NCBI RefSeq assembly: GCF_009755725.1
Contig: NZ_CP046619.1
Coordinates: 868,001 to 932,000, forward strand
Direction of reading: 5' to 3'
DNA length: 64,000 nucleotides
Source of the DNA: Diaminobutyricimonas sp. LJ205
Lineage (GTDB): Bacteria > Actinomycetota > Actinomycetes > Actinomycetales > Microbacteriaceae
Shown: positions 8,709 through 16,984 of the stretch, one piece after another
Layout: every line of letters starts with the position of its first letter
Numbering within the stretch: position 1 is the stretch's first letter
Position numbers and translations under genes: made by a program
Notes under the pieces: model-generated
Databases searched by the model: none
The model's input: only the letters and a program-made list of their open reading frames with translations
What the model was told of the DNA's origin: nothing

Positions 8709-9365
8709 TTACTGGTCGGCCGGCTCGCCCACCTGCACGAGCCCGGACTCGTAGGCGAACACCGCCAGCTGCACCCGATCGCGCAGTTCAAGCTTGGCGA
8801 GCAGCCGCGACACGTAGGTCTTCACCGTCGCCTCGCTGAGGAACAGCTCCCGCCCGACATCCGCGTTCGTAAGCCCCCGGGCGACGAGCCGCGCGACCGC
8901 CACTTCGCGGTCGGTCAGCTCTGCCACTTGCGGCGACTCGATTCGCGGTGAGAACCGTTCCAGCAACCGTCGGGTCACCGACGAAGCGAGCATCGTGTCC
9001 CCGCGGGCGACGGCTCCGACCGCGTGCACGAGGTCGTCCGGCGAGACGTCCTTCAGCAGGAATCCGCTCGCGCCCGCACGGACCGCCTTGTACACGTACT
9101 CGTCGACGTCGAACGTGGTCAAAGCGAGAACGCGGGGCCTGGGCTCGGGCTGTGAGGTGAGCAGCGTGGTCGCCTCGATGCCGTCCATTCGTGGCATCCG
9201 GATGTCCATCAGCACGACGTCCGGATGCCTTGAGGCGGCGAGCTCCACCGCCTCGATCCCATCGCCCGCCTCGCCTACGACCTCGAATCCGTGTCGCTCC
9301 AGGATCAACCGGAAGCCGCTACGCACGAGTTCCTGGTCGTCGACGACGAGCACCCGGATGGTCAT
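8709..9365 (-). CDS. NarL/FixJ-type two-component response regulator
   Basis: 218 residues. The receiver domain has IRVLVVDDQELVRSGFRLIL, the phospho-acceptor Asp in DVVLMDIRMPRMDG and Lys in GFLLKDVSPDDL. The C-terminal LuxR helix-turn-helix has LTDREVAVARLVARGLTNAD and LSEATVKTYVSRLLAKLELR. The ATG start overlaps the kinase stop codon by three bases (TCAT on the plus strand), a translational-coupling arrangement, so kinase and regulator form one operon. Likely outputs include itself and the adjacent membrane-protein genes. Confidence 0.96.
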   Translation of the reverse strand: MTIRVLVVDDQELVRSGFRLILERHGFEVVGEAGDGIEAVELAASRHPDVVLMDIRMPRMDGIEATTLLTSQPEPRPRVLALTTFDVDEYVYKAVRAGASGFLLKDVSPDDLVHAVGAVARGDTMLASSVTRRLLERFSPRIESPQVAELTDREVAVARLVARGLTNADVGRELFLSEATVKTYVSRLLAKLELRDRVQLAVFAYESGLVQVGEPADQ

Positions 9366-10585
9366 GCGATAGGGCCAGCGACGTCGGTCGACCGGGTGGC
9401 GCGCAGGGTCGACGGGTGTGCGGCGACCGGCAGCACGGCGTGCACGCGGAAGCCGGATCCGCCCGCATGATCTGCCGCGTTTTCGGTCGTAAGTGTTCCG
9501 CCGTACAACGCGACCCGTTCGCGCATGCCGATCAAGCCGTGCCCTTCGCGCTGGCCCGTGGAACCCCGGCCGTCATCACGCACTTCGACTTCGATTGCTT
9601 CAGCCGTGTGGCGCACGAGCACGTTCACCCGGGTGGCTGCCGAGTGTCGGCGCACGTTCGTGAGCGCCTCCTGCACGATGCGGTAGGCGGCCAGGTCGAC
9701 GCCGGCTGGCAGCATCCGCGGATCTCCCTCGACTTCGAATGCGACATCGAGGCCAGCAGTGCGGGAGTCGTCGAGCAGGGCGGACACATCGTCCAAGCCG
9801 GGTTGTGGGCTCAGCGAGCCAGGCTCGTCGTCGCGGAGGATCGCGACCAGGCTGCGCATCTCGGCGAGGGCGTCGGTGCCGGTTGTGCGAATCGTTGCCA
9901 GAGCCCGGCGGGTGTAGTCGGGATCGTCGGCGGCGACCTGTTCGGCGGCCCCCGCCTGCACGACCATCATGCTGACCGCGTGGGCGACGATGTCATGGAG
10001 CTCCCGGGCGATCCGCGCGCGTTCGTCGGCGATGGCGGCGAGGGTCGCGGTACGAGACTGTACTTCGATCTCGGTCGCCCGTCGCTGCGATTCGGTCGCC
10101 CTGCGCTCGGCGGTGCGCACCATCTGGCCGATCAGCCAGGCCGCGACCAGCACCAGCCAGTGGAAGATGATCTCGCCCGGCTCCTGCAGTGGCTCGACCC
10201 GGAGGTCAAAGAACACGAGGCAGCTGGCGGCAGCGACCGCTCCAATCAGACCGGCGCGTCGAGTGCCGTGCCGGGCGACCGAGTAGGTCGCGATCGCGAG
10301 TGGTAGCAGTTGACCCCAGAACAGGATCAGGATCGGCTGGATACTGAACACGACCGGCCAGACGAGGGTGACCACCAGGGCAGTCGGCAACGGCCACACT
10401 CGGCGGAAGGTCAGCGCCAGGCAGAGCAGAACCGCCACGGTCGTGCTCAGTTCGCGTGGTCCCGTGCCCGCCACCGAGGGAAGCGGCATCCAGATCTCTA
10501 CGATCGCCACCGTGGCGAGCGCCGTCGCGAATACCGTGTCGAAGGCTCGCTGCAGCGTCTCTCGGTGGAACAACCGTCGTTTCAC
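9362..10585 (-). CDS. NarL-class sensor histidine kinase
   Basis: 407 residues from a GTG start. The N-terminal ~150 residues contain four or five membrane segments (TLATVAIVEIWMPLPSVAG through LVLVAAWLIGQMV). Then comes HisKA_3 with the phospho-acceptor in ERARIARELHDIVAHAVSMM, and the HATPase domain with YRIVQEALTNVRRHSAATRV, VRDDGRGS and GLIGMRERVALYGG. It is the usual size and layout for desK/narX-like actinobacterial kinases. The signal is unknown. The gene is divergent from the membrane-protein gene at 10727, with a 141-base shared promoter region. Confidence 0.96.
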   Translation of the reverse strand: MKRRLFHRETLQRAFDTVFATALATVAIVEIWMPLPSVAGTGPRELSTTVAVLLCLALTFRRVWPLPTALVVTLVWPVVFSIQPILILFWGQLLPLAIATYSVARHGTRRAGLIGAVAAASCLVFFDLRVEPLQEPGEIIFHWLVLVAAWLIGQMVRTAERRATESQRRATEIEVQSRTATLAAIADERARIARELHDIVAHAVSMMVVQAGAAEQVAADDPDYTRRALATIRTTGTDALAEMRSLVAILRDDEPGSLSPQPGLDDVSALLDDSRTAGLDVAFEVEGDPRMLPAGVDLAAYRIVQEALTNVRRHSAATRVNVLVRHTAEAIEVEVRDDGRGSTGQREGHGLIGMRERVALYGGTLTTENAADHAGGSGFRVHAVLPVAAHPSTLRATRSTDVAGPIA

Positions 10586-10630
10586 GGCGCCAGCCTAGTT
10601 GTGAGGTGTCGTCGAATCATCAGCCGAAAG

Positions 10631-10646
10631 TTGATCGCTCGGTCAA
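10631..10646. promoter_or_regulatory. Possible operator in the divergent promoter region
   Basis: TTGATC-N4-GGTCAA (10631-10646) is an inverted repeat with one mismatch, between the divergent kinase and membrane-protein genes. NarL-type regulators bind short inverted repeats, so the adjacent response regulator may bind here; this rests only on symmetry and position. Confidence 0.25.
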
Positions 10647-10726
10647 CCTCAGACCGATGACGCGCTACGACCTGGTTCCCTAGCGTCGGCGGTGGTCAGC
10701 CAGACCAACCGATCGAAGGGAAGATC

Positions 10727-11425
10727 ATGCGATCCACCGCCCTGTTCCGTCGCACCACCGTCGCCGTCAGCCTGTTGCTCACCGCCGCACTCAGCGCGCT
10801 CTGGGTGCTGCTGGTGCCGCCGTTTCCGGCGACCACGCTCGCGCAACTTCAGCAGATTGAGGCTGGCGGCGATGTCGCGGTGCTCTCGGCGACGGCGTTC
10901 CTCGTCGCGCAGCTTCCGTTCATCGTTGCGGCAATCGGCGTCACCCAGCTGATCGGTCAGAAGTCCCCGATGATCGCGGCAATCGGAGGCACCCTCGCCG
11001 TGATCGGCGGGTTCGGGCATGCCGCGTATGCGGGCTTTCAGCTCGCGGTAGTCACGATGGCCTCGGATGTCGCCAATCATGACGTCTACGCCCGGCTGCT
11101 CGACGGTGAACTGCCGGCGATTGTCGACGTCTTGGCGGTGGGCGGGACCGTCGGCACGGTGCTCGGATTGATCCTGCTCGGGGTCGGCTTGCTGCGGGCG
11201 CGTGTCGGTGTCCGCTGGATCCCGTACGTCCTATGGGCATTCGTCGTGGTCGAGTTCGTGGGCACCGGTCTCACGCAGTGGGCGGCTTACGCGTCCGCAG
11301 TGCTGTACTTGGCGGCCCTGGGCGCCCTCGCCATGGCGGTGTGGCGAAGCCGGCTGGAACTGTGGACGCCGGGTCCCATGGCAGCGGAACCGGCAGAGGC
11401 GGCGGTCGCAGACAGCCGCCGCTGA
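10727..11425 (+). CDS. Multi-pass membrane protein, function unknown
   Basis: 232 residues with about six hydrophobic segments, including VAVSLLLTAALSALWVLLVP, FIVAAIGVTQLIG and VDVLAVGGTVGTVLGLILLG. The ATG is preceded by GAAGGGAAG, a good ribosome-binding site. It is divergent from the 9.4-10.6 kb kinase, with a palindrome between them, so it is probably a target or partner of that two-component system. No catalytic motif is visible and I do not recognise the family. A bidirectional terminator follows. Confidence 0.85.
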   Translation: MRSTALFRRTTVAVSLLLTAALSALWVLLVPPFPATTLAQLQQIEAGGDVAVLSATAFLVAQLPFIVAAIGVTQLIGQKSPMIAAIGGTLAVIGGFGHAAYAGFQLAVVTMASDVANHDVYARLLDGELPAIVDVLAVGGTVGTVLGLILLGVGLLRARVGVRWIPYVLWAFVVVEFVGTGLTQWAAYASAVLYLAALGALAMAVWRSRLELWTPGPMAAEPAEAAVADSRR

Positions 11426-11457
11426 CGAGCTCGGTGGGCTACCCGAAGGCCGACCGT

Positions 11458-11500
11458 CCAGAAACGCCCATGCTCCTGATGGCGCATGGGCGTTTTCTGG
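11458..11500. terminator. Bidirectional intrinsic terminator
   Basis: AAACGCCCATGC (11462-11473) pairs perfectly with GCATGGGCGTTT (11484-11495) around a 10-base loop, and the outer CCAG/CTGG bases extend the stem. The right arm ends in TTTT and the left arm begins with AAA, so it can act for both convergent genes. Confidence 0.85.
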
Positions 11501-11532
11501 AAGCCGTTGATCGACCAGCGGGTGGGTCAGCC

Positions 11533-12492
11533 CTACTTCGCGCTCAGTTCCACCACAGTGCCCCACGGGTCGGCGACGGTGATCGCGGCATCCGTCTGTT
11601 CGAACTCGAGACCCGCATCAGTCAGCCGCGACGCCACCGCGTCGAGCTCGGATGCGTCGGGCACGACGACCTCGAGCGACCCCAATCCAAGCGAGTCGGA
11701 ACGCACTCCGGCGCCCGCGGATCCCCAGGTGTTCGCGGCCAGGTGGTGGTGATAGCCGCCAGCCGAAAGGAAGATCGCGCCATTCGCCCGGGCGGTCACC
11801 GCGAAACCGAGCGTGTCGCCGTAGAACGCCTCGGCCTGCTCGAGGTTGCCGACCTTGAGGTGCACGTGTCCCATGGTGGCCTCTCCGGTGGAATCCTCGC
11901 CCAGGTTGTCGTTGATGAACCGGTTGATGTCCAGCGGTTCACTGCCCATCTGCACGTAGCCGTCTTCCCAGACCCAGTCCTCGCGAGGCGTGTCGACATA
12001 CAATTCGACTCCGTTACCTTCAGGGTCGCCGAAGTAGAACGCGTGGCTGACGGCGTGGTCGGCCGAGCCGCCGTACAGGCCGGGGTAGGTGCTCGCCAGC
12101 TGGGCCAGCGTGCCGGCAAGGGCCGGGGCATCCGGGAACAAAATCGCCGTGTGGTACAGCCCCGCCTCGGTCGGGGCGGCCAGCTCGGCGTCGGTGGGCA
12201 CGAGACGGATGAGCTCCTCACCGTCAACACCGAGGGACCGGATGCCGCCCTCCTCACCGAGCACGGAGAGTCCGACACCGTCCGGGCCGTAGTAGTCGGT
12301 CATCGCCTCGATGTTGCTGGTCTTCAGCTCGACCGCGCCCATCCGGGTGTCGGCGCTGATCACGCTCGCGGGAACCTCGTCACTCGGTGCGTTGCCGGCT
12401 GCCATCACAGCGGCCGTGATTCCTCCGGCGACGATGGCGATGATCACGGAGATGCCGAGAATCCAGAGGGGAAGGCGGAGCGAAGAAGTCAC
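11533..12492 (-). CDS. Membrane-anchored VOC (glyoxalase/extradiol dioxygenase fold) protein
   Basis: 319 residues from a GTG start. Residues about 8-31 form one hydrophobic helix (LWILGISVIIAIVAGGITAA). Two VOC modules follow: residues about 50-170 (MGAVELKTSNIEAMTDYYG to FGDPEGNGVELYVDTP) and about 205-319 (MGHVHLKVGNLEQAEAFYGD to VADPWGTVVELSAK). Candidate metal ligands are the His of GHVHLKV, the His run in GGYHHHLAANTWG and the Glu of TVVELS, like CatE-type 2,3-dioxygenases. The soluble part is therefore probably outside the membrane, which is unusual for a normally cytosolic family. Substrate unknown; it could bind rather than convert a ligand. Confidence 0.85.
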   Translation of the reverse strand: MTSSLRLPLWILGISVIIAIVAGGITAAVMAAGNAPSDEVPASVISADTRMGAVELKTSNIEAMTDYYGPDGVGLSVLGEEGGIRSLGVDGEELIRLVPTDAELAAPTEAGLYHTAILFPDAPALAGTLAQLASTYPGLYGGSADHAVSHAFYFGDPEGNGVELYVDTPREDWVWEDGYVQMGSEPLDINRFINDNLGEDSTGEATMGHVHLKVGNLEQAEAFYGDTLGFAVTARANGAIFLSAGGYHHHLAANTWGSAGAGVRSDSLGLGSLEVVVPDASELDAVASRLTDAGLEFEQTDAAITVADPWGTVVELSAK

Positions 12493-12635
12493 GGCAAGTT
12501 GAAACGCCGGCGCTCACGGTTGTATTCCGGTTGGTTCATGAATGCGGCTGGGCTCACGACTTGAACCGGTTCCCGAGGCGTCCCGAGTTGCTTCGCGAAG
12601 GCATCCCGAGCCGGCTCCGGAGTCGGGAGATGAAA

Positions 12636-12666
12636 GCACCCCCGAGCCTGAATGGCCCGGGGGTGC
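12636..12666 (-). terminator. Intrinsic terminator for the DUF4352-like gene
   Basis: GCACCCCCGAGCC (12636-12648) and GGCCCGGGGGTGC (12654-12666) form a 13-bp stem with one mismatch. Read on the minus strand the stem is followed by TTTCATCT. It lies 23 bases past the stop codon at 12689. Confidence 0.7.
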
Positions 12667-12688
12667 CAGGTGCGGTGTGGTGTGGTGC

Positions 12689-13777
12689 TTACTGTGCGGC
12701 CATGAAGAACGTCTCGTCTCCGAAGAGTCCGCTGAGGGCCCACGCGCCGATTTCGGCGTCTGCGGACGGGATCAGGATCGCGATGTTGCCGGTTCCTGTT
12801 CCGCCAGGGTGCAGTTCGTTGATGTCCATGAACCGCGGTTCGGGAGCGACCGACATGGCGTCCATCTGGCGGTGGGTTGTTCCCGCCGCCGAGACGAACT
12901 CCACCTCGACGTCGAGCCACGGGTTGCCGGTCGCGGTGCCGGTGTAGGTGACGGTCACCGGAACCATGGCGTACTGGAAGCCCGCCTCGGGGGCGTCATT
13001 GAACATGTTCGCTGCGACGACTGCCTCGGTCGCGTTCAAGATCGGTGCACCCAAGGTGATCTCGTAGGCGTCGCCGTCGGTGCCGGTGAGCACGACGGTG
13101 GTGCCGATCGGTGCCGGGTTCTCACGGCTGCCGACTGCTGCCTCGGCATCCGTCTCCTCCTCATCGGTCACGGGCGCTTCCGTGACCGGCCGTTCGGAGC
13201 TGGTGGAGACGTTCCCAAGGTCGTTTTCCAATTCACCGATGATCCAGACGGAGTAGGCGATCGCGAGCACGATCGAGAGCACCAGGGCGACCCCGGAGGT
13301 CACGGTTCCGGCGATTGCCATGCCCTTGACCCGGTTCTTCAGTACCAGGCCGACGATGCCCAGCCCGAGGCCGACAACCGCGATGAACCCGCTGACGTAG
13401 TTGACGACCGGGATGAATGCGCCGATCAGAGCGACAATACCGATGATCAAGGCGGCCAGGCCGAAGCCGTTCTTACCGCGAGCGGCGGGAGCCGGGGCCG
13501 CGTACGGCGGGAGACCGGATGCAGCCGGGGGAGCGTACGGCGGGATATCGGAACCGGCCGCATACTGCGGGACCGGAGGCTGCAACCCAGCGGGCTGCGA
13601 AGCCGTGGGCTGCGAAGCCGTGGGCTGTGCCTCGGGCGGTGCGAACGAGGGCTGAGCTGCAGTGGGCTGTGCCGCGTCGTGTTGGGCCGGGGTGTGCTGT
13701 GTTTCGTCGTGCTGTGTGGGAGGGACCTGTGGTGCAGGTTCGACCGGAGTGGGACTTGGAACGTGAGGGTCGGACAT
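12689..13777 (-). CDS. DUF4190/DUF4352-type membrane protein with long Pro/Gln/Ala-rich N-terminus
   Basis: 362 residues. Residues 1 to about 100 are low-complexity (repeats of ASQPTASQPAGLQPP type) and probably cytosolic and disordered. Two or three membrane segments follow (NGFGLAALIIGIVALIGAFI, IAVVGLGLGIVGLVL, GTVTSGVALVLSIVLAIAYS), as in DUF4190 proteins. The C-terminal ~170 residues form an extracytoplasmic beta-rich domain resembling DUF4352 (AMVPVTVTYTGTATGNPWLD). Two smaller relatives lie in tandem at 47.8-49.5 kb. Function is unknown; DUF4352 proteins are often surface-exposed. A terminator follows. Confidence 0.85.
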   Translation of the reverse strand: MSDPHVPSPTPVEPAPQVPPTQHDETQHTPAQHDAAQPTAAQPSFAPPEAQPTASQPTASQPAGLQPPVPQYAAGSDIPPYAPPAASGLPPYAAPAPAARGKNGFGLAALIIGIVALIGAFIPVVNYVSGFIAVVGLGLGIVGLVLKNRVKGMAIAGTVTSGVALVLSIVLAIAYSVWIIGELENDLGNVSTSSERPVTEAPVTDEEETDAEAAVGSRENPAPIGTTVVLTGTDGDAYEITLGAPILNATEAVVAANMFNDAPEAGFQYAMVPVTVTYTGTATGNPWLDVEVEFVSAAGTTHRQMDAMSVAPEPRFMDINELHPGGTGTGNIAILIPSADAEIGAWALSGLFGDETFFMAAQ

Positions 13778-13811
13778 GGGCGGATTCTATCCAACCCGAT
13801 CGACGCTCAAG

Positions 13812-14084
13812 TTAACGGCTGAGGGTGCCCAGTTCCTCGAGCTTGGCCCGCAGGTCGGCGTCGCTCGGCTCAACCTGGTGCGAGGCATCCGGGAACACGA
13901 TCACGGGGATGTTGGTCCGTCCGCTGATGGCCTGCGCGCGGTCGGCGCCGTCCGCGACCGCTTCGAGGTCGACGTACTCGTAATCGACGCCGAGTCCGTC
14001 GAGCAGACGCTTGGAGCGGCGGCAGTCGCCGCACCACTCGGCGCCGTACATGGTGATGCGCTGGGTGTCCTCGGCATAAGTCAT
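13812..14084 (-). CDS. Mycoredoxin-like glutaredoxin
   Basis: 90 residues with a thioredoxin fold: ITMYGAEWCGDCRRSKRLLD carries the active-site Cys-Gly-Asp-Cys, and NIPVIVFPD carries the cis-proline loop. Actinobacterial proteins of this size use mycothiol to reduce mixed disulfides. The CGDC centre differs from the usual mycoredoxin CPYC/CGYC, so substrate range may differ. It is cytosolic and lies 34 bases upstream of, and on the same strand as, the DUF4352-like gene. Confidence 0.9.
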   Translation of the reverse strand: MTYAEDTQRITMYGAEWCGDCRRSKRLLDGLGVDYEYVDLEAVADGADRAQAISGRTNIPVIVFPDASHQVEPSDADLRAKLEELGTLSR

Positions 14085-14195
14085 ACGTGAGAGTGTACGA
14101 GTCGTCTCTGAGCGTTACGCGAGCTGGCACGGCCTCCACCCACACGGATGGCGCGAGGGGTTGGTGCGCTCGATCGGCAGGCGTTCACTGGAACG

Positions 14196-14543
14196 GTGAC
14201 TACCAAACTGAATCGCACGGCCCTCGCTCATGCGCGCAAGCTGGTCAAGGATGGCAAGGCAACCCACGACGAACGCGATGACTGGAGCGAGCACGCCCCG
14301 AGCGCTGACGACGAGAACCGGTTCATCGAGAAGCACGGCTACGCCGAGTACGCGAAGTGGCATCTGGGCGAGGATCCGGAGGCCTCGGAAGAGACCAAGG
14401 GACGCTACAGCTTCCCCTACGGGGACTTCCGCCAGGTGCACCGGTGTGCGGTGATCTCGCTCGAGAGCCGAGCCGCCCAGAACGACTACGACGACATCGC
14501 GAAAGAGTCGAAGAAACTGCTGGAGCAGATCGACGGCGCCTAG
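14196..14543 (+). CDS. Small conserved actinobacterial hypothetical protein
   Basis: 115 residues from a GTG start (VTTKLNRTALAHARKLVKDG). The composition is charged and soluble, with the conserved-looking block FIEKHGYAEYAKWHLGEDP and GRYSFPYGDFRQVHRCAVIS. I recognise this as a widespread conserved hypothetical in Actinobacteria with no assigned function. The start was chosen because upstream codons (from 14148) do not look coding. It overlaps the 3' end of the convergent DUF1905 gene by four bases. Confidence 0.85.
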   Translation: MTTKLNRTALAHARKLVKDGKATHDERDDWSEHAPSADDENRFIEKHGYAEYAKWHLGEDPEASEETKGRYSFPYGDFRQVHRCAVISLESRAAQNDYDDIAKESKKLLEQIDGA

Positions 14544-14839
14544 AAATCCACCAGCTCGATCTGGACCGGCACGACATCGCCGAGTTCTAGCGACTCGGCA
14601 ACGCGGACGGCCTTCTTGATCGGCAGTGAGAAACTGCCGCCCGAGTCCGGGAAGATTGAGGTCCGCCACCGCGTCTCGCCAACTTGAACATCGACCCGCA
14701 CCGAGCCGAAGCCGCCGGTCATGCCATCGACGACTTCGATGATGTCTGCGGATGCCTCGGCGGGCACGCTGACGAATGTCCAGAGTTCGCTCTGGCGAGC
14801 CTGCCACCGCCACAGTTCTGCTTCGAATTCGAAGTGCAC
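14540..14839 (-). CDS. DUF1905-family small protein
   Basis: 99 residues from GTG (VHFEFEAELWRWQ). The pattern matches DUF1905: WTFVSVPAEASADI, GGFGSVRVDVQVGETRWRTS, FPDSGGSFSLPIKKAVR and VVPVQIELVDF. These are small all-beta cytosolic proteins of unknown function, sometimes fused to YdeI-like domains. GGAG lies two bases upstream of the GTG, a tight spacing, so the exact start is uncertain. It lies 77 bases after the esterase gene on the same strand, possibly the tail of that operon. Confidence 0.82.
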   Translation of the reverse strand: MHFEFEAELWRWQARQSELWTFVSVPAEASADIIEVVDGMTGGFGSVRVDVQVGETRWRTSIFPDSGGSFSLPIKKAVRVAESLELGDVVPVQIELVDF

Positions 14840-14916
14840 AACTCCACCGTCGCATATCCGTCTGACACGGACTGAGCCTCTGACATGGACGAGGCGGCGG
14901 CATCCGCACCACCGCA

Positions 14917-15864
14917 TCACTGCAGCAGCGGCAGTGCGGCCTTCGCCATCTCCTCGTGCTCGTGGGCGACCCCGGGCACCGTGATCAGCTGCCAGTTGAA
15001 AGGCGCCCCGTCGGCCGCATCCCGTGCCTGGTCGAAGAAGTGCCATCCGCGGGACAACCGGTTCTTGCCTTGTCGGTCGGTATTCCGATCTCGTTGGAGC
15101 AGGTCGTCCTTCGGGTCGATGTCGTCGGATCCGAGCAGCACAATCAGTCGACGGGCAAACGCGGGAGCCATGTTCGATGCGGAGACTGGAGCATCGTCTG
15201 TGCCGTACGGGAAGTCGATCGAGTCATCCGGCACCGTGTACCAACCAGCGTTCGCGGCGACGGCCACTCGGGCCCTGCTCTCGGGCATGAACTCGATGAA
15301 CCGGTGGACGAACTGTGCGCCGGCCGAGTGGCCGAACAGGGCGTAGTCGTTTGCCGTGCTCCCGATCTCGTCAACCACGTAGTCGAACAGTTGCTCGATC
15401 ACCCCGAGACTCCACTCGTCCTCGGGTCGCAGGTCGCCGTCATCATCGATGGTGCGGCCGAGGTTGTAGGCCTCGACCCCCGGATACTCGTCGTCAGAGA
15501 ACTCCGGGACCAGCAACAGGACGTCGGTGTCCTCGAGCAGCGGGAGCCAATCCTGCCGGTAGGCACGACCGTCGCGTTGGGCGCCATGCATCACGATCAG
15601 GATCGGGACGTCCTCGAGGGAACCCTCTGGGGCCGAATACCAGACCTTGACCGGGTTGTCCTCGAGTGGCCCTGCTGGCCGGAAGCGGAAATCGTCCAGC
15701 CCGGCGCGCACGATTGCGGACTCGGGCGCAGGGTCAGACGCTGACGTCGACGGGGTGGGCTCAACATGCACGGGTTCTCCAGGGGTCGAGGTGCAACTGA
15801 CTGTCAACCAAGCCAGCCCGATGAGCAGCAACGCCGACAGGTGGGTGCGCGCTGGGCTACTCAC
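14917..15864 (-). CDS. Secreted lipoprotein esterase, alpha/beta-hydrolase fold
   Basis: 315 residues. A signal peptide ends in the lipobox LTVSC (Cys at about residue 24), so the protein is anchored to the outer face of the membrane. The hydrolase core has an oxyanion-side motif ILIVMHGAQRDGRAYR, the nucleophile elbow YALFGHSAGAQFVHRF (Ser of GHSAG) and a late His in VPGVAHEHEEMAK. This resembles poly(3-hydroxybutyrate)-depolymerase/feruloyl-esterase-like enzymes; the substrate is unknown. GTG start with GGAGG just upstream. It overlaps the CapA-like gene by eight bases, as the last of a four-gene operon. Confidence 0.88.
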   Translation of the reverse strand: MSSPARTHLSALLLIGLAWLTVSCTSTPGEPVHVEPTPSTSASDPAPESAIVRAGLDDFRFRPAGPLEDNPVKVWYSAPEGSLEDVPILIVMHGAQRDGRAYRQDWLPLLEDTDVLLLVPEFSDDEYPGVEAYNLGRTIDDDGDLRPEDEWSLGVIEQLFDYVVDEIGSTANDYALFGHSAGAQFVHRFIEFMPESRARVAVAANAGWYTVPDDSIDFPYGTDDAPVSASNMAPAFARRLIVLLGSDDIDPKDDLLQRDRNTDRQGKNRLSRGWHFFDQARDAADGAPFNWQLITVPGVAHEHEEMAKAALPLLQ

Positions 15865-16984
15865 GGTCCTCCCGCTCGAAGCAGGTGCACACCATCCTCC
15901 CGACCGTTCCCCCCACCTGCATCCGCGGGTTGAGGGTCGGCAGGATCCGCTGGGCGTCCTGCTCGCTGCAGGGTTGCGCCACGTAGTCGACGATCCGATT
16001 GTCGTTCCGGACGCATCGAACCGTCAGTTGCGCGGGGGCGGTGCTGCTCAGCTTCAGCGTCAGCAGCAGGCCGATGCCCTCCTTGCCAAAGCTTCCGTAC
16101 CGGCCGGGTGTGGTGAAGATGAAGTTCCCCAGGCTGTAGGCGACGGGGACGCCGTCGATGAACTCGATCGGGGCGGTGATGTGTGGGCCGGAGCCGACGA
16201 TCATGTCGTATCCGGCGTCGACCATCACCTGCGCCCAATACCGCTGGACCGGCAGCGTGTCGGTGTAGTTGTCACCCCAGTGGACGGCGGCAATCACCCA
16301 GTCAGCGCCCGCAGCTCTGGCCAGATCGATTCCCCTCTGCACGGTCTCGGGCTTGAACGCGACGGTTCCCGCGTGGTCGATCGTTGCCCTGGCCCGGTCG
16401 CCGAAGTCCTCGCCGAGGGACACCACGGCGACGGTACCGATCGGCGACCGCAGCAGCAGCGGCTTCTCCGCCTCGGCGATGGTCTGGCCGGCTCCAAACG
16501 GCGTCAGCCCGGCAGCGGATGTGAACCGTTGGGTATGCAGCATCCCGAGCAGTCCCATGTCCATGGAATGGTTGTTGCCAAGATTCACCACATCCACGCC
16601 GGCACGTTTCAGCGCTGGCGCCATTTTAGGGTTCGCGTTGTGGGAGTACTCCTTGCCGGGATTGGCCGGGACAGTGGCGAGGCTGATCGGTGTTTCCACA
16701 TTGGCGACGACAACATCGGCATCGAGCATCGGCGCCACCTGCGCGAACGGGAAGTCGTAACCGTACTGGTCGAGCAGCGGCTGGGCATCGGCGCTGAGCA
16801 TGGTGTCGCCGGTGAACTCGAGCGACCACTCATGCTCTGCGGGGCTTTGAACCGCCACGGTGATCGCCTCAACGTCGGGGGCGGTGCGGGTACGGAAGTC
16901 GGCGACGAGGGTGAACAGAATCGCGGCCAACCCGACCAGGCAGAGCACGATCAGCCAGAGATCGCGGCGGAGTGCGCGTCTCAT
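15857..16984 (-). CDS. CapA/PgsA-family metallophosphatase-like protein
   Basis: 375 residues with an N-terminal membrane anchor (LWLIVLCLVGLAAILFTLV), then the CapA (PGA_cap) domain: LEFTGDTMLS, VVANVETPIS, VVNLGNNHSMDMG, VIAAVHWGDNY and YDMIVGSGPHITAPIEFIDG, the metal-binding motifs of this calcineurin-like subfamily. CapA/PgsA proteins take part in export or attachment of poly-gamma-glutamate in Bacillus; many homologues have unknown roles. The active face should be outside. It overlaps the ABC exporter stop by four bases. No CapB ligase or CapC protein is next to it, so poly-glutamate synthesis is not established. Confidence 0.9.
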   Translation of the reverse strand: MRRALRRDLWLIVLCLVGLAAILFTLVADFRTRTAPDVEAITVAVQSPAEHEWSLEFTGDTMLSADAQPLLDQYGYDFPFAQVAPMLDADVVVANVETPISLATVPANPGKEYSHNANPKMAPALKRAGVDVVNLGNNHSMDMGLLGMLHTQRFTSAAGLTPFGAGQTIAEAEKPLLLRSPIGTVAVVSLGEDFGDRARATIDHAGTVAFKPETVQRGIDLARAAGADWVIAAVHWGDNYTDTLPVQRYWAQVMVDAGYDMIVGSGPHITAPIEFIDGVPVAYSLGNFIFTTPGRYGSFGKEGIGLLLTLKLSSTAPAQLTVRCVRNDNRIVDYVAQPCSEQDAQRILPTLNPRMQVGGTVGRMVCTCFEREDRE

